Source: an uncultured Candidatus Melainabacteria bacterium (GTDB lineage Bacteria > Cyanobacteriota > Vampirovibrionia > Gastranaerophilales > Gastranaerophilaceae). From it: a DNA stretch of 64,000 nucleotides. The notes below the pieces were generated by a model. That model was not told where the DNA came from and did no database searches. It worked only from the letters and a program-made list of their open reading frames with translations. Where the stretch lies: the NCBI GenBank assembly GCA_934718275.1, contig CAKUZD010000005.1, forward strand, positions 1 to 64,000, in the 5' to 3' direction. Position numbers and translations under genes: made by a program. Of this stretch, positions 52,001-59,771 are shown piece by piece; the stretch's first letter is position 1, and every line of letters starts with the position of its first letter.

Positions 52001-53487
52001 ATTCCGCCTTTCCCTGAGATATCCATAATAGGCACAGGTCCAAGTTCAAAATGCAGAATATCGTGTAATGGATTAAGAACAATTTGTGCGGTTTTTAAAT
52101 CAACATTGTCTGTACTTGTAATCATTAAGTCCGTGTATTTGGTATACAAATTAATAGGTCCTTTTACCCAAACTGTCTGTGTGGGGCTTGTTGGGACACG
52201 TACATCAAGATTTAATTTATCTCCAAGAAAAGATATTTTGATTGTTGCTTTGTCTGAATTTGGTATTGGTTTTACCATATAAGCATCTGATACAAGAACA
52301 TTTCCTCTAATATCCGGAGTTGTAGCTTTCCCTTTTATATCAAGATTACCTATAATATTCCCTTTAAAAACGGTTTGTTTTAAAAGTTGTAAATTTATGT
52401 CAGGACAAAGTTTTGCATCGCCAGGAAGTAGTGGTATTATATCTTCTGCTTTAGAGTTATTGATTGATACTTTTAGGTCGAGATTTGGTGTTTTGGAATT
52501 TAATTTTGTTATTTCTCCGAATGTAAAAGCATTGATATTTTTACCTGAAATCTTGGCTTCATTTATTTGTAATCCGTTTTTGATAGTAGTAAAATCTGTT
52601 TTTAATATTAAACGCCCATCATGGTGTATAGTTTTGGCTTGTGTGCTTTGAAATATTCCAAGATTGTCAAGGTAAAGGTTTGTTTTAATAGATTTGTGGT
52701 TATCTTGTGTTTTGTGAGTTTGTGCTGTAAGATTAATTAGGCCTGATAGGGAAGTTATTTGGCCTTTTGACAGTGCTTTGGCATATTTTGAAAAGTCAGA
52801 CAGGTCTAAATTTATGATATGACCGGATATGTTGGCTTGATTGTCCAATATTTTATTTAAGGGTAATTTTAAATCAACATCAGATTTAAGATATGATTTT
52901 TTTGTGCCTGTTTGGATTTCAGCTATGGTCGATAAATCTAAGTGTTTATTATGTTCAAAATTGTTAACAGTTAAATATTGACCATCTATTATGATTTTTT
53001 TTGATTGTAATTTATCGTCAAGGTTTATATTGTAAGAATTCAAATGAATTTTTGTATGAGAAACATTAAAAGAAGGTTTTTCTTTTGGTAATTCAATTAT
53101 ATATTCTCCTAATTTAAATTTTGAATTTTTGTCAAATACCAAATTAACATTAATGTTTTCAGCCGAAAAGTCGTGAATATCAATGTTTTTAAACAATAAA
53201 GGTAATAATCTTATACTGATATAAGGTTTTTCAAGGATTAAAGCACTGGAATTATCTGAATTAAGAATAGAAAAATTGTCAATTTTAATTTGAACAGCAG
53301 GAACTAAGCCCATTTTTAATTGAGCGTTTTTTATGGAGATTTTGTATCCATATTTTTTTAAAACAGCTTGTTCAATTTGTTCTGTCCTATCAGGCAGATT
53401 AATAATAGCAGGAATTCCCCAATAATAAGCTCCATATAGAGCTGTCATTGAAAATAATGTTAATAATATTTTTAAATTCCTGCTCAT
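49030..53487 (-). CDS. Giant AsmA/TamB-like protein (inter-membrane lipid transport candidate)
   Basis: The 1485 aa start with a membrane anchor (ILLTLFSMTALYGAYYWGIP, about 6-28). The remainder is almost wholly beta-strand, rich in Asn/Lys/Ile. AsmA-type parts are KKYGYKISIKNAQLKMGLVP, PYISIRLLPLLFKNIDI and, at the C-terminus, GHGDFKVAEGRMPKLGSLEY with GNMHIENGIVNRINVYSNG. AsmA-like proteins (YhdP, TamB, YdbH) form hydrophobic grooves spanning the periplasm and move phospholipids to the outer membrane. Which subgroup applies is unclear. It implies a diderm envelope. It is a single gene with no strong Shine-Dalgarno; it ends near yidD and repeats. Confidence 0.8.
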   Translation of the reverse strand: MSRNLKILLTLFSMTALYGAYYWGIPAIINLPDRTEQIEQAVLKKYGYKISIKNAQLKMGLVPAVQIKIDNFSILNSDNSSALILEKPYISIRLLPLLFKNIDIHDFSAENINVNLVFDKNSKFKLGEYIIELPKEKPSFNVSHTKIHLNSYNINLDDKLQSKKIIIDGQYLTVNNFEHNKHLDLSTIAEIQTGTKKSYLKSDVDLKLPLNKILDNQANISGHIINLDLSDFSKYAKALSKGQITSLSGLINLTAQTHKTQDNHKSIKTNLYLDNLGIFQSTQAKTIHHDGRLILKTDFTTIKNGLQINEAKISGKNINAFTFGEITKLNSKTPNLDLKVSINNSKAEDIIPLLPGDAKLCPDINLQLLKQTVFKGNIIGNLDIKGKATTPDIRGNVLVSDAYMVKPIPNSDKATIKISFLGDKLNLDVRVPTSPTQTVWVKGPINLYTKYTDLMITSTDNVDLKTAQIVLNPLHDILHFELGPVPIMDISGKGGINLHIIGTRQNPHGWGQFHFKDAVVSFLDIHNMTIKNASGTLNFDNQNTLFQSKTATLNGKPISVKGTCSLLGELDFKILSNGQNIEKLLNTIKTSPMLTDIQKLTSPIEKAQGLTNISINLTGKVKNPKDIVFNKNLFANGTIELISNTIKLQKAPVAITKTSGILNFNNMDADFNLQSNLNNSQIKTNGRIKNNICNAQIISHKFNIGDALKTLPISPKLPYIKDFSTINTSFVGKYNGSIQDIDYNNIYLKGNIYSNRGAKSSIIVDNNKFELKNSSFKLNNLKGSFKNSPYYISLNITNMFDKNRLVNGGCQIKSLDLNLINDNAIQYILPPKISKNIKDIDFLNGKIDISAKVRNNNLNAYTVLDNVSLLYKPKHTKFTINTGNILLKNNVLYLNKITSLLGEMPLFINGKISNIQNFPNLNLYINAKLTQDFFEQFFNNNALYPIKLKGDAILSAQANGDLNNLNVNSTLNILENSNLYYMGASLGDVENPVKITIDNTYSPNKIKVNKLQYDRIITSQNNKPYAKTQLNASGTLNLQKNNVIGFNNFKVKTQNPTDAKIFNVIFRKPFMKQGIFTSDIILNGTSLNPKIKGKLDVTSIDIPFLDSTIRDVNLDFKNDKIFVKSKGTILTNDINLSGVIRNKLTPPYIIENATLKLPDLNMNKITDTIRDMEAEATRNNLHTDTNTSNQNFDISQVIIRKAEIEANKVKIRNINADNFVATLKLNKNGLLDINNFKFEIAQGAVFGQFKHNLKNHHTNLDITLDRANAAIMSEALFDLKGQIYGNVNGHFALNCNGDTQDACFKTLSGHGDFKVAEGRMPKLGSLEYLLKAGNLLKGGFTGLSINSLIDLVTPLKTGNFESISGNMHIENGIVNRINVYSNGNDLNMYMTGSYNIITSVADMNIYGSLTKNITTVFGKIKNASLNTLFNTIPGINDSTEKLLLQEDISKIPNIKNATNIYRIFFVDINGDINGENYVKSFKWVK

Positions 53488-53607
53488 AACCTGATTATAC
53501 GATTAAAAAGAACAAATGTAAATTGATTTTATTTAGTTTGCAAATCAACTGTAAACTTATTGGAATTGTAGTTTAGGAAAATGTGAGAGTTTTATATGTT
53601 TTGAAAT

Positions 53608-54186
53608 TTAATATTCTTCGCATAACACTTGGAAATATGCTTGCGGGTGATGACAATTTGGACATTTTTTAGGAGCGGATTGACCGTGGTGTACATAGCC
53701 ACATTCTCTGCACATCCAATCTGTTTCTTTGTCTTTTGAAAAAACTGTATTATTTTTTATGTTTTCTAATAATTTTGAGTATCTTTTTTCGTGATGCTTT
53801 TCTGCAATAATTACGTGGTGAAAGGTCTCGGCAATATCATTAAATCCTTCTTCGCGAGCAGTTTTTTCTCCTTCCGGATAAAGTTTACTCCATTCGTCAT
53901 TTTCTCCATTAATTGCGCTTTCCAAATTTTCTTCCGTATTACCTAATTCAAACGGATAACTTGAATTTACGTAACCAATAGTATTTCCTATATGCTCATA
54001 AAAAAGTTTTGCGTGTTCTTTTTCGTTTTCAGCTGTTATAAGAAATATTTCTGCAATTTGTTCATAACCTTCTTTTTTGGCTTGTTTGGCAAAATAGCTA
54101 TATCTGTTTCTTGCTTGTGATTCTCCTGCAAATGCGTTTATTAAATTTTGTTCTGTTTTAGTCCCTTTTAAGTTTTTTTCTGTCAT
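53608..54186 (-). CDS. rbr: Rubrerythrin
   Basis: Rubrerythrin reduces hydrogen peroxide in anaerobes with electrons from rubredoxin or NADH systems. The 192 aa have the ferritin-like diiron domain (1-145) with EAFAGESQARNRYSYF-type helix 1 (here NAFAGESQARNRYSYF). Helix 2 is FLITAENEKEHAKLF, and a second pair is EEGFNDIAETFHHVIIAEKH. The C-terminal rubredoxin-type Fe(Cys)4 is CRECGYVHHGQSAPKKCPNC. CAGGAGGC precedes the ATG. It is a single gene. It supports the anaerobic inference. Confidence 0.96.
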   Translation of the reverse strand: MTEKNLKGTKTEQNLINAFAGESQARNRYSYFAKQAKKEGYEQIAEIFLITAENEKEHAKLFYEHIGNTIGYVNSSYPFELGNTEENLESAINGENDEWSKLYPEGEKTAREEGFNDIAETFHHVIIAEKHHEKRYSKLLENIKNNTVFSKDKETDWMCRECGYVHHGQSAPKKCPNCHHPQAYFQVLCEEY

Positions 54187-54336
54187 ATCTTGCCTCCTGA
54201 GTATATGTTTGCAAAAATATATATTTTTGTTATTAACTGTAAGGATAATAAGCGAGGACTAAATATTGAACTTTATTCGGATTATATATCTTTGAAAAAA
54301 TTTAATAATGAAAATACACAGTAAGGGAATAGAATA

Positions 54337-54489
54337 ATGAATTTGTTAGAGTATACTAAAAAATTATCCGAAAAAATAAGATATTATGACGAAATTGCAC
54401 AGAACACGCTTGCCGGCATGCATACTACAAATCCCTTTGCAAAACCGATAAGTGTTACAATCGTTTGGGTTGAAGAAAATAAAAAGTAG
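54337..54489 (+). CDS. Small protein, 50 aa
   Basis: ATG 54337, preceded by AAGGGAAT, opens a frame for 50 residues to TAG. The N-half is helical and charged (MNLLEYTKKLSEKIRYYDEI) and the C-half is strand-like (KPISVTIVWVEENKK). No family is recognised. It converges on the ABC gene with 3 bp between stops, which fits a genuine gene end. Moderate support comes from the Shine-Dalgarno and coding-like composition. Confidence 0.5.
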   Translation: MNLLEYTKKLSEKIRYYDEIAQNTLAGMHTTNPFAKPISVTIVWVEENKK

Positions 54490-54492
54490 TTC

Positions 54493-55488
54493 TTATATCC
54501 TTAAACCTGTATTCTTGTCGAAATAGTAAATGTCATTTGGGTTTATGCTTAATTCTAATGTTTGTCCAATTTCTTTATCAGCAGAAAGCTTTGCAGAACA
54601 TTTTTGATTGCCGATATTAAAATAAGCAATTTTTTCACTACCAAGTAGTTCTGTTATTTCAACATTTACGTTTAACTTTATATCTCCTCCGGTAATCATT
54701 TTTTCAGGACGAATGCCAAGAGTAACGTCTTTTTTTTCAATATTTGGGAAGTCGTCACTATCAATAAAGTTCATTTGAGGAGAACCTACAAAACCCGCAA
54801 CAAATGTATTTGCGGGGTTGTTATAAATTTCTTCAGGAGCAGCTGCTTGTTGTATTACTCCTTTATCCAACACTACAACTCTATCACCCATTGTTAAAGC
54901 TTCAGTTTGATCGTGAGTAACGTATATAAAAGTTGTTTGAAGTTTTTCGTGTAATTTTTTTATTTCAGAACGCATTTGTACACGCAATTTTGCATCTAAA
55001 TTTGATAATGGTTCATCCATTAAGAAAACTTTAGGATTTCTGACAATAGCACGACCAAGCGCAACACGCTGTCTTTGTCCGCCGGAAAGTTGTTTCGGTT
55101 TTCTATCCAAATATTCACCTAAATCTAAAATATCCGCAGCTTCTTGCACCTTTTTTTCGATTGTTGTTTTGTCAATTTTTCTCATTTTTAGACCAAAAGC
55201 AATATTTTCTCTAACAGTCATGTGAGGGTAAAGGGCGTAACTTTGAAAAACGAAAGCTATATCTCTATCTTTAGGGTGAACATCATTGACTTTTTTATCT
55301 CCTATAAAAATTTCTCCGGAAGTAATATTTTCTAAACCGGCAATCATTCTCAAAAGTGTTGATTTGCCGCAACCTGATGCGCCAACAAGTACAACAAACT
55401 CTTTGTCATTAATATTTAAGTCAATATTATTGATTACTTTCTTTTTGTCATAGATTTTTGTTACGTTTTTCAAGATAACGTTGCTCAT
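54493..55488 (-). CDS. Sugar-type ABC transporter ATP-binding protein (UgpC/MsmK family)
   Basis: The 331 aa are a CUT1-type ATPase. Walker A is GASGCGKST (36-44), Q-loop FVFQSYALYPHMTVREN, signature LSGGQRQRVALGRAI, Walker B VFLMDEPLSNLDAKLR, then the H-loop (YVTHDQTEAL). A C-terminal TOBE/MalK-like domain follows (LGIRPEKM, LELSINPNDIYYFDKNTG). Such ATPases often serve several sugar permeases encoded elsewhere (MsmK, UgpC), which fits the absence of permease genes here. AGAGGGAAAA lies before the ATG. It follows the histidine-kinase-like gene by 18 bp, probably cotranscribed. Confidence 0.9.
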   Translation of the reverse strand: MSNVILKNVTKIYDKKKVINNIDLNINDKEFVVLVGASGCGKSTLLRMIAGLENITSGEIFIGDKKVNDVHPKDRDIAFVFQSYALYPHMTVRENIAFGLKMRKIDKTTIEKKVQEAADILDLGEYLDRKPKQLSGGQRQRVALGRAIVRNPKVFLMDEPLSNLDAKLRVQMRSEIKKLHEKLQTTFIYVTHDQTEALTMGDRVVVLDKGVIQQAAAPEEIYNNPANTFVAGFVGSPQMNFIDSDDFPNIEKKDVTLGIRPEKMITGGDIKLNVNVEITELLGSEKIAYFNIGNQKCSAKLSADKEIGQTLELSINPNDIYYFDKNTGLRI

Positions 55489-55506
55489 TTTTCCCTCTTT
55501 AAATTT

Positions 55507-56628
55507 TTATTGTTTTATTTTTTCTATTGGTAAAATTATATTAAAACTGGAACCCTTCATTACTTCTGAATTTACCCATATTGCACCTCCCATACGTTTC
55601 ACCATTGTATAAGCAGTTCCTAGTGTAATTGAGCGAATAATGGTTTTTTTGTGTGTGTTGTCAAGTTGTGTATAAGGTTCAAAAATACCGTTAAGTTCGG
55701 ATTCTGCAAGTCCCATTCCGGTATCTGTAATTTTTATTCTCGCGTATGAAAAACTGCAAGCATTTTTAATTATTTTTGCCCCGCTTTTTTCTACAACATC
55801 AATGTCAGGATGATCTATTTTAATTGTTATTGAGCCTGCATCTGTTAGTTTAATGGAAGTCTCTAATACATTTTGCAAGATTATCTTTATCGCATTTTCG
55901 TCATTATAAATAGCTTTTTTGTTAAAGTCGTTTGTGTTAATTTCGACTGCTAAATTTTTTGCGGTTAAAATGTGTTCATTTCTTTTAATTACGGCATGAA
56001 TTGTATTTACTAAGTCAAAAGCTTTGTTTTCGCAAGAGAACAGAGAAGATTCCGCTTGAGCAAACTCTATAAATTTGTCTATAAAATATAACAATTCTGC
56101 AGAGTTTTTATGGATAATTTTTACGTATTTTTCTTGTTTGTCATTGATTTTTCCACCCATTCCATCTAAAAGAGCTTGTGAAAATCCAATAATAGACTGC
56201 ACCGGAGATTTGAATTCGTTAGAAAGTTTAACAAACATTACATTTTTTTCTTTATTGAGACGCCCTGTACGTTCTGCAATTGTCAGAACATTAGTCATAG
56301 CAGTCACATCGCGTATGGAAACGAAATATTGGTCGATATATTTTTTTACGTTCATTTCTACAAAAAATTCATTTCCATCAGTTGTAAAAGCTCCTGTGAC
56401 AATAGAATTTCGCTTTGCATAAGATTTTTCGGCTAAAGCAAGTCCGTTGATAACAAGTTCATCAAAATACATTCCTTTTAAATCAACGCTTTTAGCTTCA
56501 AAAATAATAGAAGCCTTGTCATTAGTCCAAATAATTCTTCCGTCAAAGTCAATTACAAGTACTGCATCCGGCAGGTATTTTAAAACTTCTTTAGGATTTA
56601 TGTTGCTAAATAAATTAGTAAAATTCAT
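55507..56628 (-). CDS. PAS-histidine kinase-like protein with altered H and N boxes
   Basis: The 373 aa contain a PAS domain (12-118: LPDAVLVIDFDGRIIWTNDK). A DHp helix and a HATPase domain (about 230-370) with DTGMGLAESELNGIFEPY and a final GSSFNIILP follow. In the H box the expected SHELRTP reads SNEFKSP: Asn137 replaces the phospho-accepting His. The N box NLLxNAxKFT reads NVLETSIKLT, losing the second Asn that binds magnesium. The protein should neither autophosphorylate in the normal way nor hydrolyse ATP efficiently. It may sense or act as a scaffold. There are no TM segments, so a cytoplasmic sensor is expected. It precedes the ABC ATPase gene by 18 bp. Confidence 0.85.
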   Translation of the reverse strand: MNFTNLFSNINPKEVLKYLPDAVLVIDFDGRIIWTNDKASIIFEAKSVDLKGMYFDELVINGLALAEKSYAKRNSIVTGAFTTDGNEFFVEMNVKKYIDQYFVSIRDVTAMTNVLTIAERTGRLNKEKNVMFVKLSNEFKSPVQSIIGFSQALLDGMGGKINDKQEKYVKIIHKNSAELLYFIDKFIEFAQAESSLFSCENKAFDLVNTIHAVIKRNEHILTAKNLAVEINTNDFNKKAIYNDENAIKIILQNVLETSIKLTDAGSITIKIDHPDIDVVEKSGAKIIKNACSFSYARIKITDTGMGLAESELNGIFEPYTQLDNTHKKTIIRSITLGTAYTMVKRMGGAIWVNSEVMKGSSFNIILPIEKIKQ

Positions 56629-56767
56629 AGTTGCAATACTTTCATTAATGTTGTATACTTTATATAACCTTTATATACTCAAATCGACTACATTGTACTT
56701 TAAATATAGCATAAAACAGTTTGTAATAGAAGATTTTATATTAATTTTTGTAATTTTTTTTTTACAA

Positions 56768-56792
56768 ACTAGCAAAAAATTTTTTTTTCATG
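56768..56792 (+). promoter_or_regulatory. A-tract/T-tract motif, copy 2
   Basis: The 25 bases start ACTAGCAAAAAATTTTT and end TCATG. They match the block at 10167-10191 at nearly all positions. It is 90 bp before the gene at 56882 and in the divergent space with the kinase-like gene. Confidence 0.4.
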
Positions 56793-56881
56793 TTTTAAAA
56801 CAACAACGAGAATATAGAGTTAAAATATAGTAAGTTGCGGCAAGGTGCTGTAACCCCGAATAAAGAAAAGAGGATGTGACT

Positions 56882-57226
56882 ATGAACGAAATTCCAAAAA
56901 ACGCGCAAGGTCCAAGCATTCCACAACAAACACCAAAAATTGACCAAGTAAAAACCGAAACTGTTGAAGCTCTGCCTCAAGGTCAAGTTGATGCCCAATC
57001 TAAAGAGATAAAGGAGATTTTGGAAAATCCGGCAGATAGGTCAGCTGTAAAGGTTGATAATTTGGAAAATGATTTGAAAATTTTTGCTGCAAATCCCGAG
57101 TTAGCTCAGAAAGCTCTTGAAGTTGCTGAATTGGCAGAAAAACGTTATGCAGATGCCGGAATAGAACAACCTGAGTTGAAAGCATTGGCAGTTGGCAAAG
57201 CTTTTGTTGAAGAATTTCAAAAATAA
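56882..57226 (+). CDS. Hypothetical soluble helical protein, 114 aa
   Basis: No family is recognised. ATG 56882 is preceded by AGAGGATG; a GTG two codons earlier is less well placed. The first 45 residues are Pro/Gln-rich and probably flexible (NAQGPSIPQQTPKID). The rest is helical and acidic (LKIFAANPELAQKALEVAEL, AEKRYADAGIEQPELKALAV). There is no signal or membrane segment. It lies between the kinase-like gene (divergent) and aroQ (convergent), and carries the conserved A/T-tract motif in its leader. Confidence 0.7.
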   Translation: MNEIPKNAQGPSIPQQTPKIDQVKTETVEALPQGQVDAQSKEIKEILENPADRSAVKVDNLENDLKIFAANPELAQKALEVAELAEKRYADAGIEQPELKALAVGKAFVEEFQK

Positions 57227-57284
57227 CTAATGGTTGCGAGCTCAAAGGAGTGTATGTAATAGATTTTAGTCACTTTTTAGTCTA

Positions 57285-57719
57285 CTACTGTTTAAGGTGG
57301 TCTACCATGGCTTTTATTCCAAGCTTGTAGCTATTTACTCCAAATCCGGTAATTTGCCCTAAACAAACCGGAGCAAGATAAGAATGATGTCTAAATTCTT
57401 CTCTTTTATAAATGTTGGTTATATGGATTTCAATAGTTGGTATATTAACGGCAGAAATTGCATCTCTTATGGCGATACTTGTATGGGTGTAAGCCCCCGC
57501 GTTTATTATAATTCCGTCAAAGCGGTCTTTTGCAGAATGAATTTTGTCAATTATTTCTCCTTCAATGTTGCTTTGGAATGTTTCTATGTCAATTCCAAGT
57601 TCAAAAGAGAATGCATATAATTCTTTTTCTAAATCTTTAAGTGTCATGGTTCCATATTTATTAATTTCTCGAAAACCAAGCATATTCATATTTGCGCCAT
57701 TTATTACAAGTATTTTCAT
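57285..57719 (-). CDS. aroQ: Type II 3-dehydroquinate dehydratase
   Basis: AroQ removes water from 3-dehydroquinate in the shikimate pathway. The 144 aa show ILVINGANMNMLGFRE, in which the usual NGPNLN has Ala for Pro. Active-site elements are Tyr in INKYG, NAGAYTHTSIA, and the IEIHITNIYKREEFRHHSYL block with His. The length is typical (about 145). No other aro genes are adjacent. It has no strong Shine-Dalgarno in front (GAGGTAATAAC). Confidence 0.95.
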   Translation of the reverse strand: MKILVINGANMNMLGFREINKYGTMTLKDLEKELYAFSFELGIDIETFQSNIEGEIIDKIHSAKDRFDGIIINAGAYTHTSIAIRDAISAVNIPTIEIHITNIYKREEFRHHSYLAPVCLGQITGFGVNSYKLGIKAMVDHLKQ

Positions 57720-57816
57720 GTTATTACCTCAATCATTAGTTTATAATAAAATCAATCTTTTGTAAACATTTGTTAAAATTTTGACAACATGTGTGCTCAA
57801 AAAAGCATGCTTGAAT

Positions 57817-57898
57817 TATCATGCATGTACAACTATCCCCAAATCTCCTCCCAAGATTATTGTTCAAAGCTGTACAAAAAGTGCAGCTTCTTTTTTTT
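57817..57898 (+). ncRNA. Candidate small RNA with C-rich anti-Shine-Dalgarno segment
   Basis: No reading frame is visible in this space, yet it ends in a strong terminator. AAGCTGTAC / GTGCAGCTT (57867-57875 with 57881-57889) encloses an AAAAA loop and is followed by C and eight T. A candidate -10 (TATCAT, 57817-57822) would start an RNA of about 70 nt near 57829. Its single-stranded part has ATCCCC and CTCCTCCC. C-rich unpaired segments in known sRNAs such as RsaE/RoxS bind Shine-Dalgarno sequences. The terminator is firm; the promoter and function are inferred. Confidence 0.45.
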
Positions 57899-57918
57899 AT
57901 TATGGAACTGTTAAATAA

Positions 57919-57946
57919 TTGACTTATAAAAATAAATCACTACAAT
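57919..57946 (+). promoter_or_regulatory. Promoter of the 85-aa gene
   Basis: TTGACT (57919-57924), 16 bp and TACAAT (57941-57946) lie 33 bp before ATG 57979. Confidence 0.6.
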
Positions 57947-57978
57947 ATAATATGTAAGACATTTTACGGGGATGTAGG

Positions 57979-58236
57979 ATGAGATTAGTGGAAAAATTGA
58001 AAGAGTATGAAAATCAATACATGTTTATTAAATGGGCGACCGGTGGTGAATATGGTAAATTGATTTATGCAGGCGAAGATTTTATAGAATTTAATGTTAT
58101 TGACGTTGATACAATGGAATATTCTGAGACTGTAATAATTCACAGTCCGCTGATTTTAGAAGTTGCAATTGGTGGAGCAGATGTACAGAGAATTGTTGCT
58201 GAAGTTTCCTCTAAAATTTCAATTGATGAAGGTTGA
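57979..58236 (+). CDS. Hypothetical protein, 85 aa
   Basis: No family is recognised. It has a short helix (MRLVEKLKEYENQYMFIKWA) and then a small beta fold: GKLIYAGEDFIEFNVIDVDT and YSETVIIHSPLILEVAIGG. The segment resembles the small beta-barrel seen in LSm-like or PRC-like proteins, without certainty. The start follows GGGGATGTAGG. It lies in a convergent arrangement with the gene at 58241, with 4 bp between stops. A recognisable promoter lies upstream. Confidence 0.75.
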   Translation: MRLVEKLKEYENQYMFIKWATGGEYGKLIYAGEDFIEFNVIDVDTMEYSETVIIHSPLILEVAIGGADVQRIVAEVSSKISIDEG

Positions 58237-58240
58237 TGTT

Positions 58241-58885
58241 TTAAATATTAAAACTTTTTCTAGCCCCTTCTTCGTGGTAGAAGCCACCTCCACAGATTGT
58301 TTCTACTACTTTTAGAACAAATTCTCTCGGGGCATCAACTTGGTTAAGATAAAACTCTCTATTCGGAAGATGACGGATTTTCATAATAGAATTTTGAGTA
58401 GATTCCGGGGGAATGAATAATGAGGCAACTTCGTTATCAAGGAGTTTTACCATTTCTTCATCGTGATCGGTTACTCCTTTCATTAGTTCATAATAATTGC
58501 CTTTAATTGCCATAATTCTGCTGGAGAACAAATGTTGACCATCTTCTCTGTAAAGAGCTTGTGGTTGATAATTACATCTAGTTGTAAAACTCATTTTATG
58601 CCAAAGGATATTTACGATAACAACAGATTTTTGAGGGTCAGTGTCAACGTAAATATTTTGAGTAGTTACATTCCTGGAAGAAAAAGCTTCTTTTAATGTA
58701 TCAACAACGATTTGTAGATTGTCAATCATTCTTAAAAAAATTTCATTAGTGTTTACATTTGCATGTTGGTAATCTAAAAATTGTTTGTACATGTGCGTGG
58801 AAACAAGCCCGACTCTTTCTTGAATTAGAGCTGATTTTCTAGCAGATGTTTCAGAATTATCAAAACTTTCAAAATTGTTCAGCAA
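58241..58885 (-). CDS. Hypothetical protein, 214 aa
   Basis: No family is recognised. The N-half is helical (TNEIFLRMIDNLQIVVDTLK) and the middle beta-rich (TTQNIYVDTDPQKSVVIVNI, LWHKMSFTTR). The end has VVETICGGGFYHEEGARKSF. There is no signal peptide. It is preceded on the minus strand by GGATGGAAAATTAATTGCTG, so the ribosome-binding site is weak. It converges on the 85-aa gene. Function cannot be told. Confidence 0.72.
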   Translation of the reverse strand: MLNNFESFDNSETSARKSALIQERVGLVSTHMYKQFLDYQHANVNTNEIFLRMIDNLQIVVDTLKEAFSSRNVTTQNIYVDTDPQKSVVIVNILWHKMSFTTRCNYQPQALYREDGQHLFSSRIMAIKGNYYELMKGVTDHDEEMVKLLDNEVASLFIPPESTQNSIMKIRHLPNREFYLNQVDAPREFVLKVVETICGGGFYHEEGARKSFNI

Positions 58886-59030
58886 TTAATTTTCCATCCT
58901 TTTAAACACATGTAATAATAAACATGAAATTATGTAAAGATTATATGTTTTTTTTTTACAAACGAGAATACGTAATTCGGTTTATTTATTAAAAAAGAAA
59001 TTATAATAAATTTTTGAAAATAAAGATTTA

Positions 59031-59771
59031 TTATTTCTTTTTCCCGATAATAATTACCGGAGAATATGTTAGTGTTATATCAGGGAATTTTTCTTTGTAG
59101 TTGTCACAAAAATCTTTTACTTCTTTGAATGTCCAATGTTTTGATGCGAGAGAATTTACCCCTGTGTTTTTCATGTGAGCAAGTAATTCTAATGGAGTTG
59201 AAAATTTTAATTTGTGTTCAAATTCATTGTAATGCAGAATTTCAAAATTTTTATTGGTAATGTTTTTTATTTCTTCAAAGGTTTTGTATTCAAGAGAAAG
59301 ACCTGTTAAATCTTTTATTTCTTTAAAATTATTAGCTGAAAAAGTTGAAAAAGCGAGTATCCCGTTCGGATTAAGTTGTTTTTTGCAGTGGGTACAGATA
59401 GTATCAGGATTGCTGAACCATTGAAACATAGCGTTTGAAATTATTAAATCTTGCTTTCTTTCAACTTTTATTTTTAAGGCGTTTCCGTAATAAAATTTTG
59501 CATTAGGGATAATTTTATTAATACAATTTTTAGATTTTTCAACTAAATCATTTGCAAAATAAGATTTAAAATTTATTTTTTTTATTAATTCTTTGGTTAA
59601 AATTCCTGTTCCGCAACCAAGTTCCAAAATAGAGTCAAAATTTGTATAATCAAGATTTAAAAGCCCTTCAACTAATTTTTCCGCCATAATTTTTTGGACT
59701 ATTGCATTTTGGTTATATGTGTTAAAACTTTTTTCAAATTGTTTTTTTATTAATTTAGGGTTTATTTGCAT
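59031..59771 (-). CDS. bioC: Malonyl-[acyl-carrier-protein] O-methyltransferase
   Basis: BioC methylates malonyl-ACP so that fatty acid synthesis can build pimeloyl-ACP for biotin. The 246 aa show the SAM motif ILELGCGTGILTKEL, then DLIISNAMFQWFSNP (the BioC-specific QW segment). GILAFSTFSANNFKEIKDL follows. The N-terminus RKQFEKSFNTYNQNAIVQ is typical (here KKQFEKSFNTYNQ). It overlaps bioG by 10 bases at its start, the last gene of bioF-bioG-bioC. Confidence 0.92.
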   Translation of the reverse strand: MQINPKLIKKQFEKSFNTYNQNAIVQKIMAEKLVEGLLNLDYTNFDSILELGCGTGILTKELIKKINFKSYFANDLVEKSKNCINKIIPNAKFYYGNALKIKVERKQDLIISNAMFQWFSNPDTICTHCKKQLNPNGILAFSTFSANNFKEIKDLTGLSLEYKTFEEIKNITNKNFEILHYNEFEHKLKFSTPLELLAHMKNTGVNSLASKHWTFKEVKDFCDNYKEKFPDITLTYSPVIIIGKKK

